64,000 nt of DNA from Vibrio furnissii CIP 102972 (GCF_000176175.1 NZ_ACZP01000014.1:868001-932000); one strand, 5' to 3'; positions 36,167 through 44,892 are shown, counted from the first letter of the stretch. A program made the numbers and translations. Notes: a model not told the origin generated them from the letters alone.

Positions 36167-36448
36167 ATGATTAAAGAGAACAGCTATTTCGAAGGCAACG
36201 TGAAGTCTTTGGGTTTTCAGCAGAATAATAATGACATCACGGTTGGCGTGATGGCGCCGGGTGAATACACCTTCGGTACGGGCGCAGCAGAGCGCATGAC
36301 GGTCGTGAAAGGCGCGCTCACCATCAAACGTACAACAGACGCCGATTGGGTGACGTTCAACTCAGGCGAAGCATTTGAAGTGGAAGGCAACTCGTCGTTT
36401 GATCTCCAAGTGGCGGTCTCGACCGCGTACTTGTGCGAATATCTTTAA
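36167..36448 (+). CDS. ppnP: Pyrimidine/purine nucleoside phosphorylase PpnP
   Basis: A 93-residue single-domain cupin (DUF1255). The start MIKENSYFEGNVKSLGFQ and the segments DITVGVMAPGEYTFGT, MTVVKGALTIKR and SGEAFEVEGNSSFDLQV are typical of the E. coli PpnP (YaiE) family, which phosphorolyses several nucleosides to free bases. AAGGA precedes the ATG at 36167; the earlier in-frame ATG at 36140 is not needed. It is monocistronic with a terminator. Confidence 0.92.
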   Translation: MIKENSYFEGNVKSLGFQQNNNDITVGVMAPGEYTFGTGAAERMTVVKGALTIKRTTDADWVTFNSGEAFEVEGNSSFDLQVAVSTAYLCEYL

Positions 36449-36481
36449 GTATTGCGTTGGCGCTTCGTCGACGGATGAATG

Positions 36482-36511
36482 AAAAGGTCACACGCAGGTG
36501 TGGCCTTTTTT
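36482..36511 (+). terminator. Intrinsic terminator of ppnP
   Basis: aaggtcacac (36484-36493) and gtgtggcctt (36498-36507) form a ten-base stem with one G-T wobble and a GCAG loop, followed by a T-run. Confidence 0.88.
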
Positions 36512-36832
36512 ATTGCGCGGGGGTGGCGAACAGGCCCAATAAATCATTCATTTTTTGTCTCGTGATGGCGTTATTTTGCTTGAACAGTCAAATGACCTTT
36601 CTATATTAAAATTCCCTTATATATGAGCTAGTTAAATTTAATCGATTTAGATTTATCTGAATAAGAATATGCTAATTAACGATTAATAAATCAGCAAAAT
36701 AGATATATTTTTGTGATCTGAGTTCACTCTAGGTGAGAAAAATCACAAGCTGCACAATTTATGCAAATTCCCAATCTAGTATCTCGCATGTGAATCATTC
36801 TAATATGAAGTATTGGTTGGGTAACTGTATTT
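36512..36832. other. AT-rich promoter region of the sensor/MFS/binding-protein operon
   Basis: About 320 bp without a gene, strikingly AT-rich from 36590 to 36720 compared with neighbouring coding sequence, the kind of DNA bound by H-NS. It holds a CRP-like site at 36732-36747 and a possible -10 box taatat at 36801-36806, 27 bp before the first start codon. Confidence 0.6.
36732..36747 (+). promoter_or_regulatory. CRP-like site upstream of the sensor operon
   Basis: ggtgagaaaaatcaca fits the CRP core TGTGA-N6-TCACA at nine of ten positions. Its centre is about 73 bp upstream of the start expected from the taatat box, near a class I activation position. If the three genes and the T6SS are read through together, CRP could influence both. 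Inferred from sequence only. Confidence 0.4.
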
Positions 36833-37639
36833 ATGAGAGCTTTCTTTGAAGTGCATCTGCGGTTGGTGATTACCGTTTGGGTGATCCTGCTGTCCGTACT
36901 CAGTTTGCTGTACTTGATGAACTACATGAAGTTCGACAGCCTGATGTCGCACGTGGTGTCTTCAAAACTGGAAGTGATCTCCTCCTCACTCGCCAATTCG
37001 GTGGAACGGGTCGAGCGTCTCGGCATTCCTTATCAATCCGCCAAAAACCTCAAACAACAAATCGACCAAGCCCGAATTCGTGAACCAAATGTGGTCGCGG
37101 TGGCCTTGATTGATCAGCACGGTCAACCCTTGGTGCAATCTTACGCTGACAACAGCTCGGTGCAGACCCTACCAGAAGATGTGGTTCGCCGCGCCCTCAA
37201 ATCCAGTGAACCAAGGTGGACGCTGAGCGACGATTCCGAGCTCTACAGTGGCCTGCAAATTTACGACAGCTTTGGCACGTTCGCCGGCAGTATCGTTATC
37301 GTGTACGACAAATCTGCGCTGTTTGGCGTGTATGCGTTGGTGCGTTTGCATCTGCTAGAAGCCACCGTGGTGATTTTCCTGCTCGCGTCGTTGCTGGTGT
37401 TTTTCATCATTCGTCTTGGTTTTGGGGATGTCACCAACGTCATCAAGTTGATTCACGGCTATTCAACCGGCGATCAACAACGCCTCGACCACATCCCGCA
37501 AGGTCAGATGACCCAAAGTCTGGCCGAACAAATTAAGCAAAGCGAAAAGATGAAGTCACTGGTGTCGGAAGAGCTGGAAAAACTTCAGGACCTGACGGGC
37601 AGTCAGCCATCGACGCAAAACACTGAGGTGCGTTCATGA
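36833..37639 (+). CDS. Membrane-bound periplasmic sensor-like protein without output domain
   Basis: A 268-residue protein. An N-terminal membrane helix lies at about residues 10-30, a periplasmic Cache/PAS-like domain at about 31-163 (VVAVALIDQHGQPLVQSYAD), and a second helix at about 172-195 (LLEATVVIFLLASLLVFFII). A short cytoplasmic tail follows that looks like a HAMP start and a coiled coil. It has no kinase, cyclase or methyl-accepting domain, so it must signal through a partner. Its stop overlaps the next gene by ATGA. Its layout resembles the N-terminal part of that next protein, suggesting duplication. Confidence 0.7.
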   Translation: MRAFFEVHLRLVITVWVILLSVLSLLYLMNYMKFDSLMSHVVSSKLEVISSSLANSVERVERLGIPYQSAKNLKQQIDQARIREPNVVAVALIDQHGQPLVQSYADNSSVQTLPEDVVRRALKSSEPRWTLSDDSELYSGLQIYDSFGTFAGSIVIVYDKSALFGVYALVRLHLLEATVVIFLLASLLVFFIIRLGFGDVTNVIKLIHGYSTGDQQRLDHIPQGQMTQSLAEQIKQSEKMKSLVSEELEKLQDLTGSQPSTQNTEVRS

Positions 37640-39747
37640 ACAAAGCCAAAAGTATGGCCAGTTTTATTAACCGCCGTCTGATTCTGATTACGATTCTGAG
37701 CGCCTTTATTGCCTCGGGACTGAGCGCGGTTTACACGCTGGTGGAATTCAACTTTTCGGTGAAACCTGAGCTGCTGAAAAAAGCCAATGCCATTGCGCAG
37801 AGCGTGCATGATGATCTAACCACGGCGGTGGATGCGGGCGTGCCGTTTGATCAGATTCGCGGGATGGATGCCTACCTGAAAGATTCACTGGATAAGTACC
37901 CGGAGCTGACGTTTGTCGCCGTGACTCAGGGCGACACCGTACTGTACAAAGCGGGCAAAGTGTCCAATTTGGATCTGGCCGATGACAAGACGTTTGAAAA
38001 ATCATCGACTCAATATCTCGGCGCGTCACTACTCGATCGTTTGAGCGTGGTGGTGAAAGAGCTGCCACTGCTGTTTGAATCATCGTTTCTGGGCAACTCA
38101 CCGCAAAGTGATGTGTTTCGCCTCGATATCGATACGTCGGGTCAAACCGCTGGCCGCGTGTATGTCGGCCTGAGCGCAACTTACGTACAGTCGCAACTGA
38201 CGGATATTTTCTTTGATATCGCCATTGTGCTGGTGGCCGTGCTGCTGGTCTGTTTCGAAGTCGTCATGGTGGTGGTGATGTTCTACATCTCCGGCCCGCT
38301 GGAAGAGTCCGAATCGATCCTTAAGCGCCAGGTGAAAGGCGACTTCTCCGTCAATGAGAATGTGGCGACTCACGGCACCATCGGCACATTTGCTGACCGC
38401 CTCAATCAGGATTCACGTGAACTGCAAAGCCGCTTCAGCCGTCTGTTTGGGTTGCTCAACAGCGAAAGTGCGCTAGAGCTGCAAAACCGTCTTAAATCGA
38501 TTGCGGAACGTTTTCGTCTGCAAAGCCGACTGGGCATGCGCAAAGGCGACATTGTCGATGCGCGGATTCCGCTGTTTGTGTTCTCGTTTGCCGAAGAGCT
38601 GCAAAAATCATTCATGCCGCTGTTCGTGGAAGAATTCTATGAGCCTTCTTCTTGGATCTCCAAAGATGTGATGCTGGGCCTGCCGATTTCGGTCTTCATG
38701 CTGGTGATCGCTGCGTGTACGCCTTTCGCCGCGAAGTGGGTGGATCGTTGGGGCCAGAAACGCTTGTTCCTGTTGGGATTGATCCCGGCGATTGGCGGCT
38801 ACTTTGGCTGCGCCTTTGCGACCAACAGTATGGACATCGTGATGGCGCGCGGCGTGACCGCGTTCGGTTACGCGGTGATCACCATCAGTTGTCAGAGCTA
38901 CATCGCTGCGGTAGTCACTTCAGAAAACCGCGCCAAAGGCATGTCCATCTTTGTCGGCGTGCTGATGACCGCCACCATGTGTGGCACCGCGCTGGGCGGC
39001 ATCATTGCGGACCGTATTGGTTATCAACCGGTGTTCCTGATTTCTGCTGCGCTGGCCGCGTTTGCTGGTCTGCTGGCGTGGCGCATGTTCTCGGGCAGCG
39101 TCAACGATGGCAAAAAGCAGGGCGCAAAGAAAGGCAGCATCAAACTGTTGGCCAAAAACGCCCGCTTTGTGGCGGTGACCGTGTGCTGCGCGATTCCCGC
39201 CAAAATTGTCCTGACCGGTTTCCTTTACTTCACCGTGCCGCTGTATCTGGTGTCACTCGATGCCAGCCAGTCTGAAATTGGCCGCATCATGATGATTTAC
39301 TCTTTGGTGATCATTCCGCTCAGCCCGATTGCGTCCGGCATTGCTGACCGCACCAAGAAGATGCGTGAACTGATCGTGCTCGGCACCATTTTGTCGGGTG
39401 GCATTCTGGTGTCGCTCTATGGCGAAGCGTCCATCATCAAAATGCTGATGGCGGTGACACTGATGGGGATTGCACACTCCATTTTGAAAGCACCACTCAT
39501 CGCGTGTGCGCTGGAAGCGTCGGAAGACACACCTGAAGTTGGCCGCACGGAAGTGCTGGGCGTGCTGCGCACCGCGGAACGTATCGGTAGTGTGCTTGGC
39601 CCGGTGATCGTCGCTTCGCTGCTGGCGGTGTATGACTTTGGCGCTGCGATGGCGATTGTCGGGTGCGGCATTATTTTCTGCGGTGTGATGATGATTCTTT
39701 TCCTCAATATGCCTGCTCGCCGCCGTGGCATGGAGGCCGAACTATGA
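37636..39747 (+). CDS. MFS transporter fused to an N-terminal periplasmic sensor and HAMP
   Basis: A 703-residue fusion. Residues 10-30 are a membrane helix and 31-190 a periplasmic sensor-like domain (LTFVAVTQGDTVLYKAGK). A second helix lies at about 192-220, followed by a HAMP-like segment (ISGPLEESESILKRQVKGDF) and a linker helix. A 12-helix MFS unit occupies about 315-695, with VDRWGQKRLFLLGL and ENRAKGMSIFVGVLMTATMC. An ordinary MFS protein is about 400 residues. It is translationally coupled on both sides. Transport, sensing, or a transceptor role are all possible; the substrate is unknown. Confidence 0.8.
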   Translation: MNKAKSMASFINRRLILITILSAFIASGLSAVYTLVEFNFSVKPELLKKANAIAQSVHDDLTTAVDAGVPFDQIRGMDAYLKDSLDKYPELTFVAVTQGDTVLYKAGKVSNLDLADDKTFEKSSTQYLGASLLDRLSVVVKELPLLFESSFLGNSPQSDVFRLDIDTSGQTAGRVYVGLSATYVQSQLTDIFFDIAIVLVAVLLVCFEVVMVVVMFYISGPLEESESILKRQVKGDFSVNENVATHGTIGTFADRLNQDSRELQSRFSRLFGLLNSESALELQNRLKSIAERFRLQSRLGMRKGDIVDARIPLFVFSFAEELQKSFMPLFVEEFYEPSSWISKDVMLGLPISVFMLVIAACTPFAAKWVDRWGQKRLFLLGLIPAIGGYFGCAFATNSMDIVMARGVTAFGYAVITISCQSYIAAVVTSENRAKGMSIFVGVLMTATMCGTALGGIIADRIGYQPVFLISAALAAFAGLLAWRMFSGSVNDGKKQGAKKGSIKLLAKNARFVAVTVCCAIPAKIVLTGFLYFTVPLYLVSLDASQSEIGRIMMIYSLVIIPLSPIASGIADRTKKMRELIVLGTILSGGILVSLYGEASIIKMLMAVTLMGIAHSILKAPLIACALEASEDTPEVGRTEVLGVLRTAERIGSVLGPVIVASLLAVYDFGAAMAIVGCGIIFCGVMMILFLNMPARRRGMEAEL

Positions 39748-40751
39748 AATCCATTCTTTCGGGTCTGTTGCTGTTGATTTGTGCACAAACGCTGGCGGCT
39801 GAAGAACACAAAACGGTACTGATGACGGTGTGGCGCGGATGCGAAGAGTCGTGTCAGGGCTTTCAGGATTACCTAAAAAACAATGGCTTGCCGGTGGATG
39901 TCATTGTGCGCGATGCGCAGCGCGACACCAGCAAACTGGCGGGCTTTCTGGATGAAGCCAAAGCCATGTCGCCGGATTTAGTGGTGACCTGGGGCACCAG
40001 CGTGAGCAAAGCCATGATCGGCACACGTGCTGAATTCGGCGAACAAACCAAGCTGGGTGATATTCCGGTGATGTTCATGGTCGTCGCTGACCCGGTCGGC
40101 GCAGACATCAGTGCCGCCGCCGATAAAACGGGTCGCCCAACGGTAGCGGGCATTCGCAACCGCATCAGCGAAGACACTCAGATTCGCGCCATGCGTGAAT
40201 ATTTCCCGGTGACCAAAGTCGGCGTGGTCTATTCGACGGCGGAGCTGAACTCTGTGCTCAACACGCAGGAGCTCAAGCAGCTTTCAGAATCGATGGGCTT
40301 TGCGGTGTATACCGAGACCTATGCGCTCGATAAAGCGGGCAAGCCACTACCGAATCAGTTTGACGAGAAAATGCAGCACCTTGCAGAGCAGGGCGTCGAC
40401 GTTGTGTACGTCGGATCCAGCTCGTACAACTTGGCGAACAGCGACCGTTTTACACAAGCCGCGATGAAATACGGTTTGCCCGTCGCGAGCGCCTATGACT
40501 CGATGGTGACGAATTCGTCGGCGCTGATTTCGGTGTCCAACAAGTATTACCGTGTGGGGCAGTTGGCCGCCAACCAAGCGAGCAAGATTTTGTTTGATGA
40601 TGCCAAGCCGGGTGATTTACCGATTGCTGAACTGAGCAACTACGCCATCACCATCAATATGGATGTTGCCCGCAAGATGTCACTGTTTCCGCCCATTCAG
40701 CTACTGCGATTTGCCGATCTGGTCAATGTGCAGCAGGAGCAGGCGCAATGA
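39744..40751 (+). CDS. ABC-type substrate-binding protein, TrpX/PF04392 family
   Basis: A 335-residue exported protein. The signal peptide is MKSILSGLLLLICAQTLAAE with cleavage after LAA. The mature two-lobed binding fold contains PDLVVTWGTSVSKAMIGTR, IPVMFMVVADPVG and VDVVYVGSSSYN, typical of the ABC substrate-binding family that includes tryptophan-type TrpX proteins. No ABC permease or ATPase is near; the partners in the operon are the sensor and the sensor-MFS protein. The ATG at 39744 overlaps the MFS stop. A 16-codon frame bridges its stop and the vgrG start. Confidence 0.85.
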   Translation: MKSILSGLLLLICAQTLAAEEHKTVLMTVWRGCEESCQGFQDYLKNNGLPVDVIVRDAQRDTSKLAGFLDEAKAMSPDLVVTWGTSVSKAMIGTRAEFGEQTKLGDIPVMFMVVADPVGADISAAADKTGRPTVAGIRNRISEDTQIRAMREYFPVTKVGVVYSTAELNSVLNTQELKQLSESMGFAVYTETYALDKAGKPLPNQFDEKMQHLAEQGVDVVYVGSSSYNLANSDRFTQAAMKYGLPVASAYDSMVTNSSALISVSNKYYRVGQLAANQASKILFDDAKPGDLPIAELSNYAITINMDVARKMSLFPPIQLLRFADLVNVQQEQAQ

Positions 40752-40790
40752 TGACTGACCGCAAAGACACGGCATTAAGGGGCGTCGCCG

Positions 40791-42854
40791 ATGAATGAAT
40801 TGATTGATGCGCAAGGCAGCTATCTGGTGGTTCAGGACGCCAACGGCAATGAGTTTGTGGCTTCAACCCTGAGTGTGACTGAGCAGATCAACCAGCACTA
40901 TGAGTGGCAAGCCGACATCATCGTGTCTGATTCTTCGCCCGCGGATTGGATTGGCACTGAAGTCAGCTGCTCGGTCTACAACGTGATTGGCGATTCGCGC
41001 ACCAGCCTGCGTCAGTACCAAGGCTATGTGGTGAAAGCGCAGGCTCAGTCGCAACGGATTGATTCCAGTTACTACGGCATCAAACTGACCGTTCAGCCAT
41101 GGCTGTTCCTGCTCAAGCATTCACGCCAGTGCCGCGTATTTCAGGAGCAAACCGCGCAAGACATCGTGACGTCCATTTTCGATGAGCTGGGCTTTAGCGG
41201 TCAGTACACCGTTAACAGCATGCCATCGACCAGTCGTGAATATTGCGTGCAGTTCGGTGAGTCGGATTTTGAGTTTGTCACGCGCTTACTTGCTGAAGAT
41301 GGCGTGCATTTTTACTTCGGCAAAGATGCCAACGCGGCAAAACTCTATCTGCAGGAAGCGCAGATGTCGTTTGAACAAAGCGACATGGCGACGCTGGATT
41401 ACGTCGCCGCGCCATCGGGTGATTACGACGTGTTGGAGACGTGGCAGCGTGAGTATGCGTTTCACAGCGCCTCATTGGAAATTGCCGGTTACGACTACTC
41501 ACAATCGAAAGTGGTGACCAGTGGCGCCAAGGCGTCGAGCTACGCTGTTTCTGGCAACACCAAACTCAAAGAGTACCGTTATCCGACGGCATCGATCACC
41601 AATGATTTCAGTAGCCTGACCTCAACCCTTGGCACGCTGCAGCGTGGTCAGCTCGATTCTGGCTATGACCGCATTCACGCCAAGACACCATCGGCAGATT
41701 TGTGTGTCGGTCAGTATCTGAAACTGGCGGCGCATTCAGACAGTGCCGAAGAAGGCAACTATCTGGTGACCGAGCTGCATTATCAGTTTGAAAACCAAAA
41801 AGGCAATGCGTTCAGCGCGCAGGCTGAGCTGGTGTGTGTGCCAGAAGATCAGGTGTTCTATCCGCCCGCGAAAGCTCGTCCCGTATTACACGGCCTGCAA
41901 TCTGCGGTTGTGGCGGGCAGTACCGAGAGTGAACCTGCCAGTGATACGTCGGGTCGCGTGCGGATCAAATTCCATTGGGATGACGAAACCGGCGACAAAA
42001 CCAGTTGCTGGGTTCGCGTTGCCCAAGGCATGGCCGGTAGCGGCTACGGCATGCAATTTCTGCCACGCGCGGGTCAGGAAGTGCTGGTGAGTTTTATCAA
42101 CGGTGACCCGGATCAACCCGTGGTGGTGGCGAGTGTCTATAACTCGACCAACACACCGCCATACCCAACGGAAAACACCACTGAAAGCGGCGTGAAAACC
42201 AAGCTGGCGGGCGAGTCAAACGAGCTGCGTTTCGACGACAAGAAAGACAACGAGCTGCTGTATCTGCACGCCGCCAAGGATTTCACCAGTGAAGTTGTGA
42301 ACGATCATAGCGAAACCGTCGGTGGAGAAATGACCTTGGCGGTCACCAAGAACCTGACGGAAACCATTGAGCAGTCACACAGCCTGTCTGCCAAAGAGGG
42401 CATCACGCTGACGACGGAAAAATCGTATGCGCTGACGGTGACTGAGTCGATCACGCAAGACGGCAAAGACATCACCCTCACGGGCAGTGATTCACTGACC
42501 TTAAAAGTGGGTGACAGCAGCATTGTGATGAGCAGCGACAAGATTGAGATTTCCAGCAGCACCATCGCGTTAACCGCGGATTCTGCCATTTCTCTGTCGG
42601 GTGGTGACATCAGCCAATCGGGTGATTCGATCAGTCTCGATTCCGATGGGTCTTTGAGCGCGTCGTCGGGCAGTTCGATGTCTCTGAGTGCGGGCAGCAG
42701 CTTTACCGCGTCGGCCAGCAGTTCGGCCACCGTGTCTGGCCTCAACGCGACACTGAGCGCAGATGTTACCGCGACCGTGTCGGGCAGTGCGACGGCGGAA
42801 CTGAGTTCTGACGGTCAGGCGTCTATCAGCGGCACATTGGTGATGGTGAACTAA
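40791..42854 (+). CDS. vgrG: T6SS spike protein VgrG
   Basis: A 687-residue TssI. The gp27-like base fills about residues 1-380. The gp5-like OB domain at about 385-460 contains VRIKFHWDDETGDKTSCWVR and GMQFLPRAGQEVLVSFINGD. A Ser/Thr-rich beta-helix needle runs from about 500 to the end (SGGDISQSGDSISLDSDGSL). There is no added C-terminal enzymatic domain, so it is a structural spike that probably carries PAAR and cargo. AAGGGG precedes the ATG. It is the first gene of the T6SS cluster, 39 bp after the binding-protein stop. Confidence 0.95.
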   Translation: MNELIDAQGSYLVVQDANGNEFVASTLSVTEQINQHYEWQADIIVSDSSPADWIGTEVSCSVYNVIGDSRTSLRQYQGYVVKAQAQSQRIDSSYYGIKLTVQPWLFLLKHSRQCRVFQEQTAQDIVTSIFDELGFSGQYTVNSMPSTSREYCVQFGESDFEFVTRLLAEDGVHFYFGKDANAAKLYLQEAQMSFEQSDMATLDYVAAPSGDYDVLETWQREYAFHSASLEIAGYDYSQSKVVTSGAKASSYAVSGNTKLKEYRYPTASITNDFSSLTSTLGTLQRGQLDSGYDRIHAKTPSADLCVGQYLKLAAHSDSAEEGNYLVTELHYQFENQKGNAFSAQAELVCVPEDQVFYPPAKARPVLHGLQSAVVAGSTESEPASDTSGRVRIKFHWDDETGDKTSCWVRVAQGMAGSGYGMQFLPRAGQEVLVSFINGDPDQPVVVASVYNSTNTPPYPTENTTESGVKTKLAGESNELRFDDKKDNELLYLHAAKDFTSEVVNDHSETVGGEMTLAVTKNLTETIEQSHSLSAKEGITLTTEKSYALTVTESITQDGKDITLTGSDSLTLKVGDSSIVMSSDKIEISSSTIALTADSAISLSGGDISQSGDSISLDSDGSLSASSGSSMSLSAGSSFTASASSSATVSGLNATLSADVTATVSGSATAELSSDGQASISGTLVMVN

Positions 42855-42856
42855 AC

Positions 42857-43438
42857 ATGATGAAAAAGATTCCTTATCCGGCAGCGTCCAGTGTGGTGAA
42901 ACGCACCAAGTTATCTGGCGATGCGATGGATTTAATTGAACTGCAGGATACGCCACAAGCCGCCATGACCGCGCTGGAAGAGGCGGGGCTTAACATTGAC
43001 CTGACTCATTTTCTGGCTCACGCCCTACCGATGCGAGAAGCGATCTGGTGGACGGCGTTGGCGTTAAAAGCGCGCCAAGAAGAGTGGCAGCCGAAAGAGC
43101 AAACACTGATTGATGACTGCATGCGCTGGGTGATGGAACCCAATGAAGCGCTGCGTCGCCGGATTGAAAGTGACATCAAGTCGCTGGCCAATGATCGTGC
43201 GCCGCGCTGGTTGGGGCAAGCGGTGTTCTGGAGCGGCACGGGCAGTATCGCACCATTGGGTAACCCGATGGTGATGCCGGCGGAGTTTTTGTATGCCAAA
43301 GCGGTCGCCGGGGCGATCAACACCGCTGCCGTGGTGCCCGAGTGGAAAGGCAACAAAACCTTTTACCGCAATGTCTTTCGGATGGCTCGTGACTTAGCCG
43401 AGGGCGGGAACGGTTCAGCAAATGGAGAACCATTGTAA
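42857..43438 (+). CDS. T6SS-cluster protein of unknown function (DUF6931-like)
   Basis: A 193-residue cytoplasmic protein, probably helical, with a conserved-looking HFLAHALPMREAIWWTALAL segment at about residues 49-68 and APRWLGQAVFWSGTGSIAP at about 115-133. It resembles proteins labelled DUF6931 that occur between vgrG and PAAR genes, but I cannot verify this. It is coupled to vgrG (2-bp gap) and overlaps the PAAR gene by one base (TAATG). It may be a chaperone or adaptor for loading PAAR or cargo onto VgrG, or an immunity protein; the function is unknown. Confidence 0.65.
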   Translation: MMKKIPYPAASSVVKRTKLSGDAMDLIELQDTPQAAMTALEEAGLNIDLTHFLAHALPMREAIWWTALALKARQEEWQPKEQTLIDDCMRWVMEPNEALRRRIESDIKSLANDRAPRWLGQAVFWSGTGSIAPLGNPMVMPAEFLYAKAVAGAINTAAVVPEWKGNKTFYRNVFRMARDLAEGGNGSANGEPL

Positions 43439-43728
43439 TGGGTATGTGCGCAGCCAGATTAACCGATATGCATACCTGTCCGATGGCGACAGGGAGTGTG
43501 CCCCACGTCGGCGGGCCGATTCTCGGACCGGGCGCGGCAACCGTACTGATATGCAGCCTGCCTGCTGCGGTGGTGGGTGATTCAATTACCTGTGTCGGTA
43601 CACCCGACACTATTGCGGCGGGCAGTACCACGGTGCTGATCAACAGTACCCCTGCGGCACGGCTGGGCGACAGCACCAGCCACGGCGGTGCCATTGTGGC
43701 CGGAGCGGCAACCGTATTGATCGGTTAA
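43438..43728 (+). CDS. PAAR-domain spike-tip protein
   Basis: A 96-residue PAAR protein that sharpens the VgrG spike. It starts MGMCAARLTDMHTCPM, and the repeats GAATVLICSLPAAVVGDSIT and GSTTVLINSTPAARLGDSTS give the cone-shaped repeat with Cys/His zinc ligands. It consists of the PAAR cone only, with no toxin extension, so any effector must be carried by other means. It overlaps the upstream gene by one base. The RelA/SpoT-like gene follows after 52 bp. Confidence 0.93.
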   Translation: MGMCAARLTDMHTCPMATGSVPHVGGPILGPGAATVLICSLPAAVVGDSITCVGTPDTIAAGSTTVLINSTPAARLGDSTSHGGAIVAGAATVLIG

Positions 43729-43780
43729 TCCATCGGAACTCGGACGGCCTGAAAAGGCGACAAGAAAAATAGGAATCGTT

Positions 43781-44860
43781 ATGCCAAGTACTTATACCTG
43801 GGGAGATCGTATCTCTCAGACGACATTCACCAGCACGTATGACAAGCGTGGTCAGATTGAAGAACTGGTCGAGCAAGCCAAACTGGCCAACAACAAGCTG
43901 CATTTGTTCATGCAAGGCTTGACCCAAAAGGTCAATAACGAGTCTGGCAAACGCATTACGTACTCGCGAGGCCCGCTGAAAACCCGTCAACGTATCGCCG
44001 AGAAATGTGGCATCACCAACTGGGATGACACGACGACAGACATCACGGGTGCCGGGGTGAAAACCCCGCTGGAAGTCAAAGACATCGCACGAGCCACGAT
44101 TGTGTTCAGCACCATTGCGCAGATGTTGGCATTTCGCGATTTCATCTACACCACGGATGAATTTACCGCGCTGAAAAAGCCTCAGTTTGATCGCTCTCCG
44201 GCGGTCAAGGATCTGTGGGCCAAGAACATTGAAGATGTGTACAAAGATGTGAAGTTCTTTCTGGCGATGGATATCGATTTCAAAGGCCGAACCATTCCAC
44301 ACATCGTTGAGCTGCAATTGAACGTGTCACAAATGTCACGCGGCAAAGCTTACGGCCATGCTTTTTATAACCTGACGCGTTTGGCTTATATCCAAGGTGA
44401 GCAACGTTTCGTTTGGGATGACGACGACTGCATCATTCGAGTTGGCGGCGACATCAAAGGCAAAATCGGTGACAAATTACGCACGTCGATTACCCACTGC
44501 CGCAGCATGGCCGAAGGCGATCAAAATGTGCTGCTGGCTTGCGAAATTCTGTCCAAATTTTTGACCCTCAAGCTGCGTCTTCTCAGTACGCGCGAAACGC
44601 AAAAGCTCGATTCAAAGACCAATCGCATGAAAACCGTCACTGAGCACAACGTGTTTGCCAATGGTACGCAACCTCTGGTGATCCGTGGTGGTCAGGCCTT
44701 CGCGCTGTCGCTGAAAAATGGCCGGCCCGACATCAGTTTGCAGGGCGCGCAAGCCTGGGCTATCGCGTATCTGTCGAGCTTCATCTGGAGCAAGTTCACC
44801 AAGTTCCAGAACCTGCCCGGGGTGACGGGGTTGGCGTCCAATATTCACGCCAAGCGTTGA
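43781..44860 (+). CDS. RelA/SpoT-like nucleotidyltransferase-domain protein in the T6SS cluster (candidate effector)
   Basis: A 359-residue protein. Residues 62-77 (SRGPLKTRQRIAEKCG), 99-109 (VKDIARATIVF, Asp101), 156-165 (DVKFFLAMDI) and 174-193 (HIVELQLN with Glu177 and Gln179, then the GH of GHAFYN) follow the order of conserved blocks in RelA/SpoT-type alarmone synthetases, including the two acidic positions. No hydrolase (HD) domain is seen. The C-terminal 130 residues are unassigned. It lies between PAAR and tssA, a cargo-type position. Known T6SS toxin Tas1 has a related fold. No immunity gene is obvious. The fold call is by eye. Confidence 0.6.
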   Translation: MPSTYTWGDRISQTTFTSTYDKRGQIEELVEQAKLANNKLHLFMQGLTQKVNNESGKRITYSRGPLKTRQRIAEKCGITNWDDTTTDITGAGVKTPLEVKDIARATIVFSTIAQMLAFRDFIYTTDEFTALKKPQFDRSPAVKDLWAKNIEDVYKDVKFFLAMDIDFKGRTIPHIVELQLNVSQMSRGKAYGHAFYNLTRLAYIQGEQRFVWDDDDCIIRVGGDIKGKIGDKLRTSITHCRSMAEGDQNVLLACEILSKFLTLKLRLLSTRETQKLDSKTNRMKTVTEHNVFANGTQPLVIRGGQAFALSLKNGRPDISLQGAQAWAIAYLSSFIWSKFTKFQNLPGVTGLASNIHAKR

Positions 44861-44892
44861 TCCGCAGACGATAGAAAAGATTAGGAACCGAT

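Noticed and set aside
40740..40790. Sigma-54 promoter directly before vgrG
   Set aside because: No GG-N10-GC core with the TGGCAC/TTGC context is seen in the short gap; read-through from upstream is more likely.
42290..42854. C-terminal effector domain on VgrG
   Set aside because: The region is a low-complexity Ser/Thr/Gly beta-helix repeat, not an enzymatic extension.
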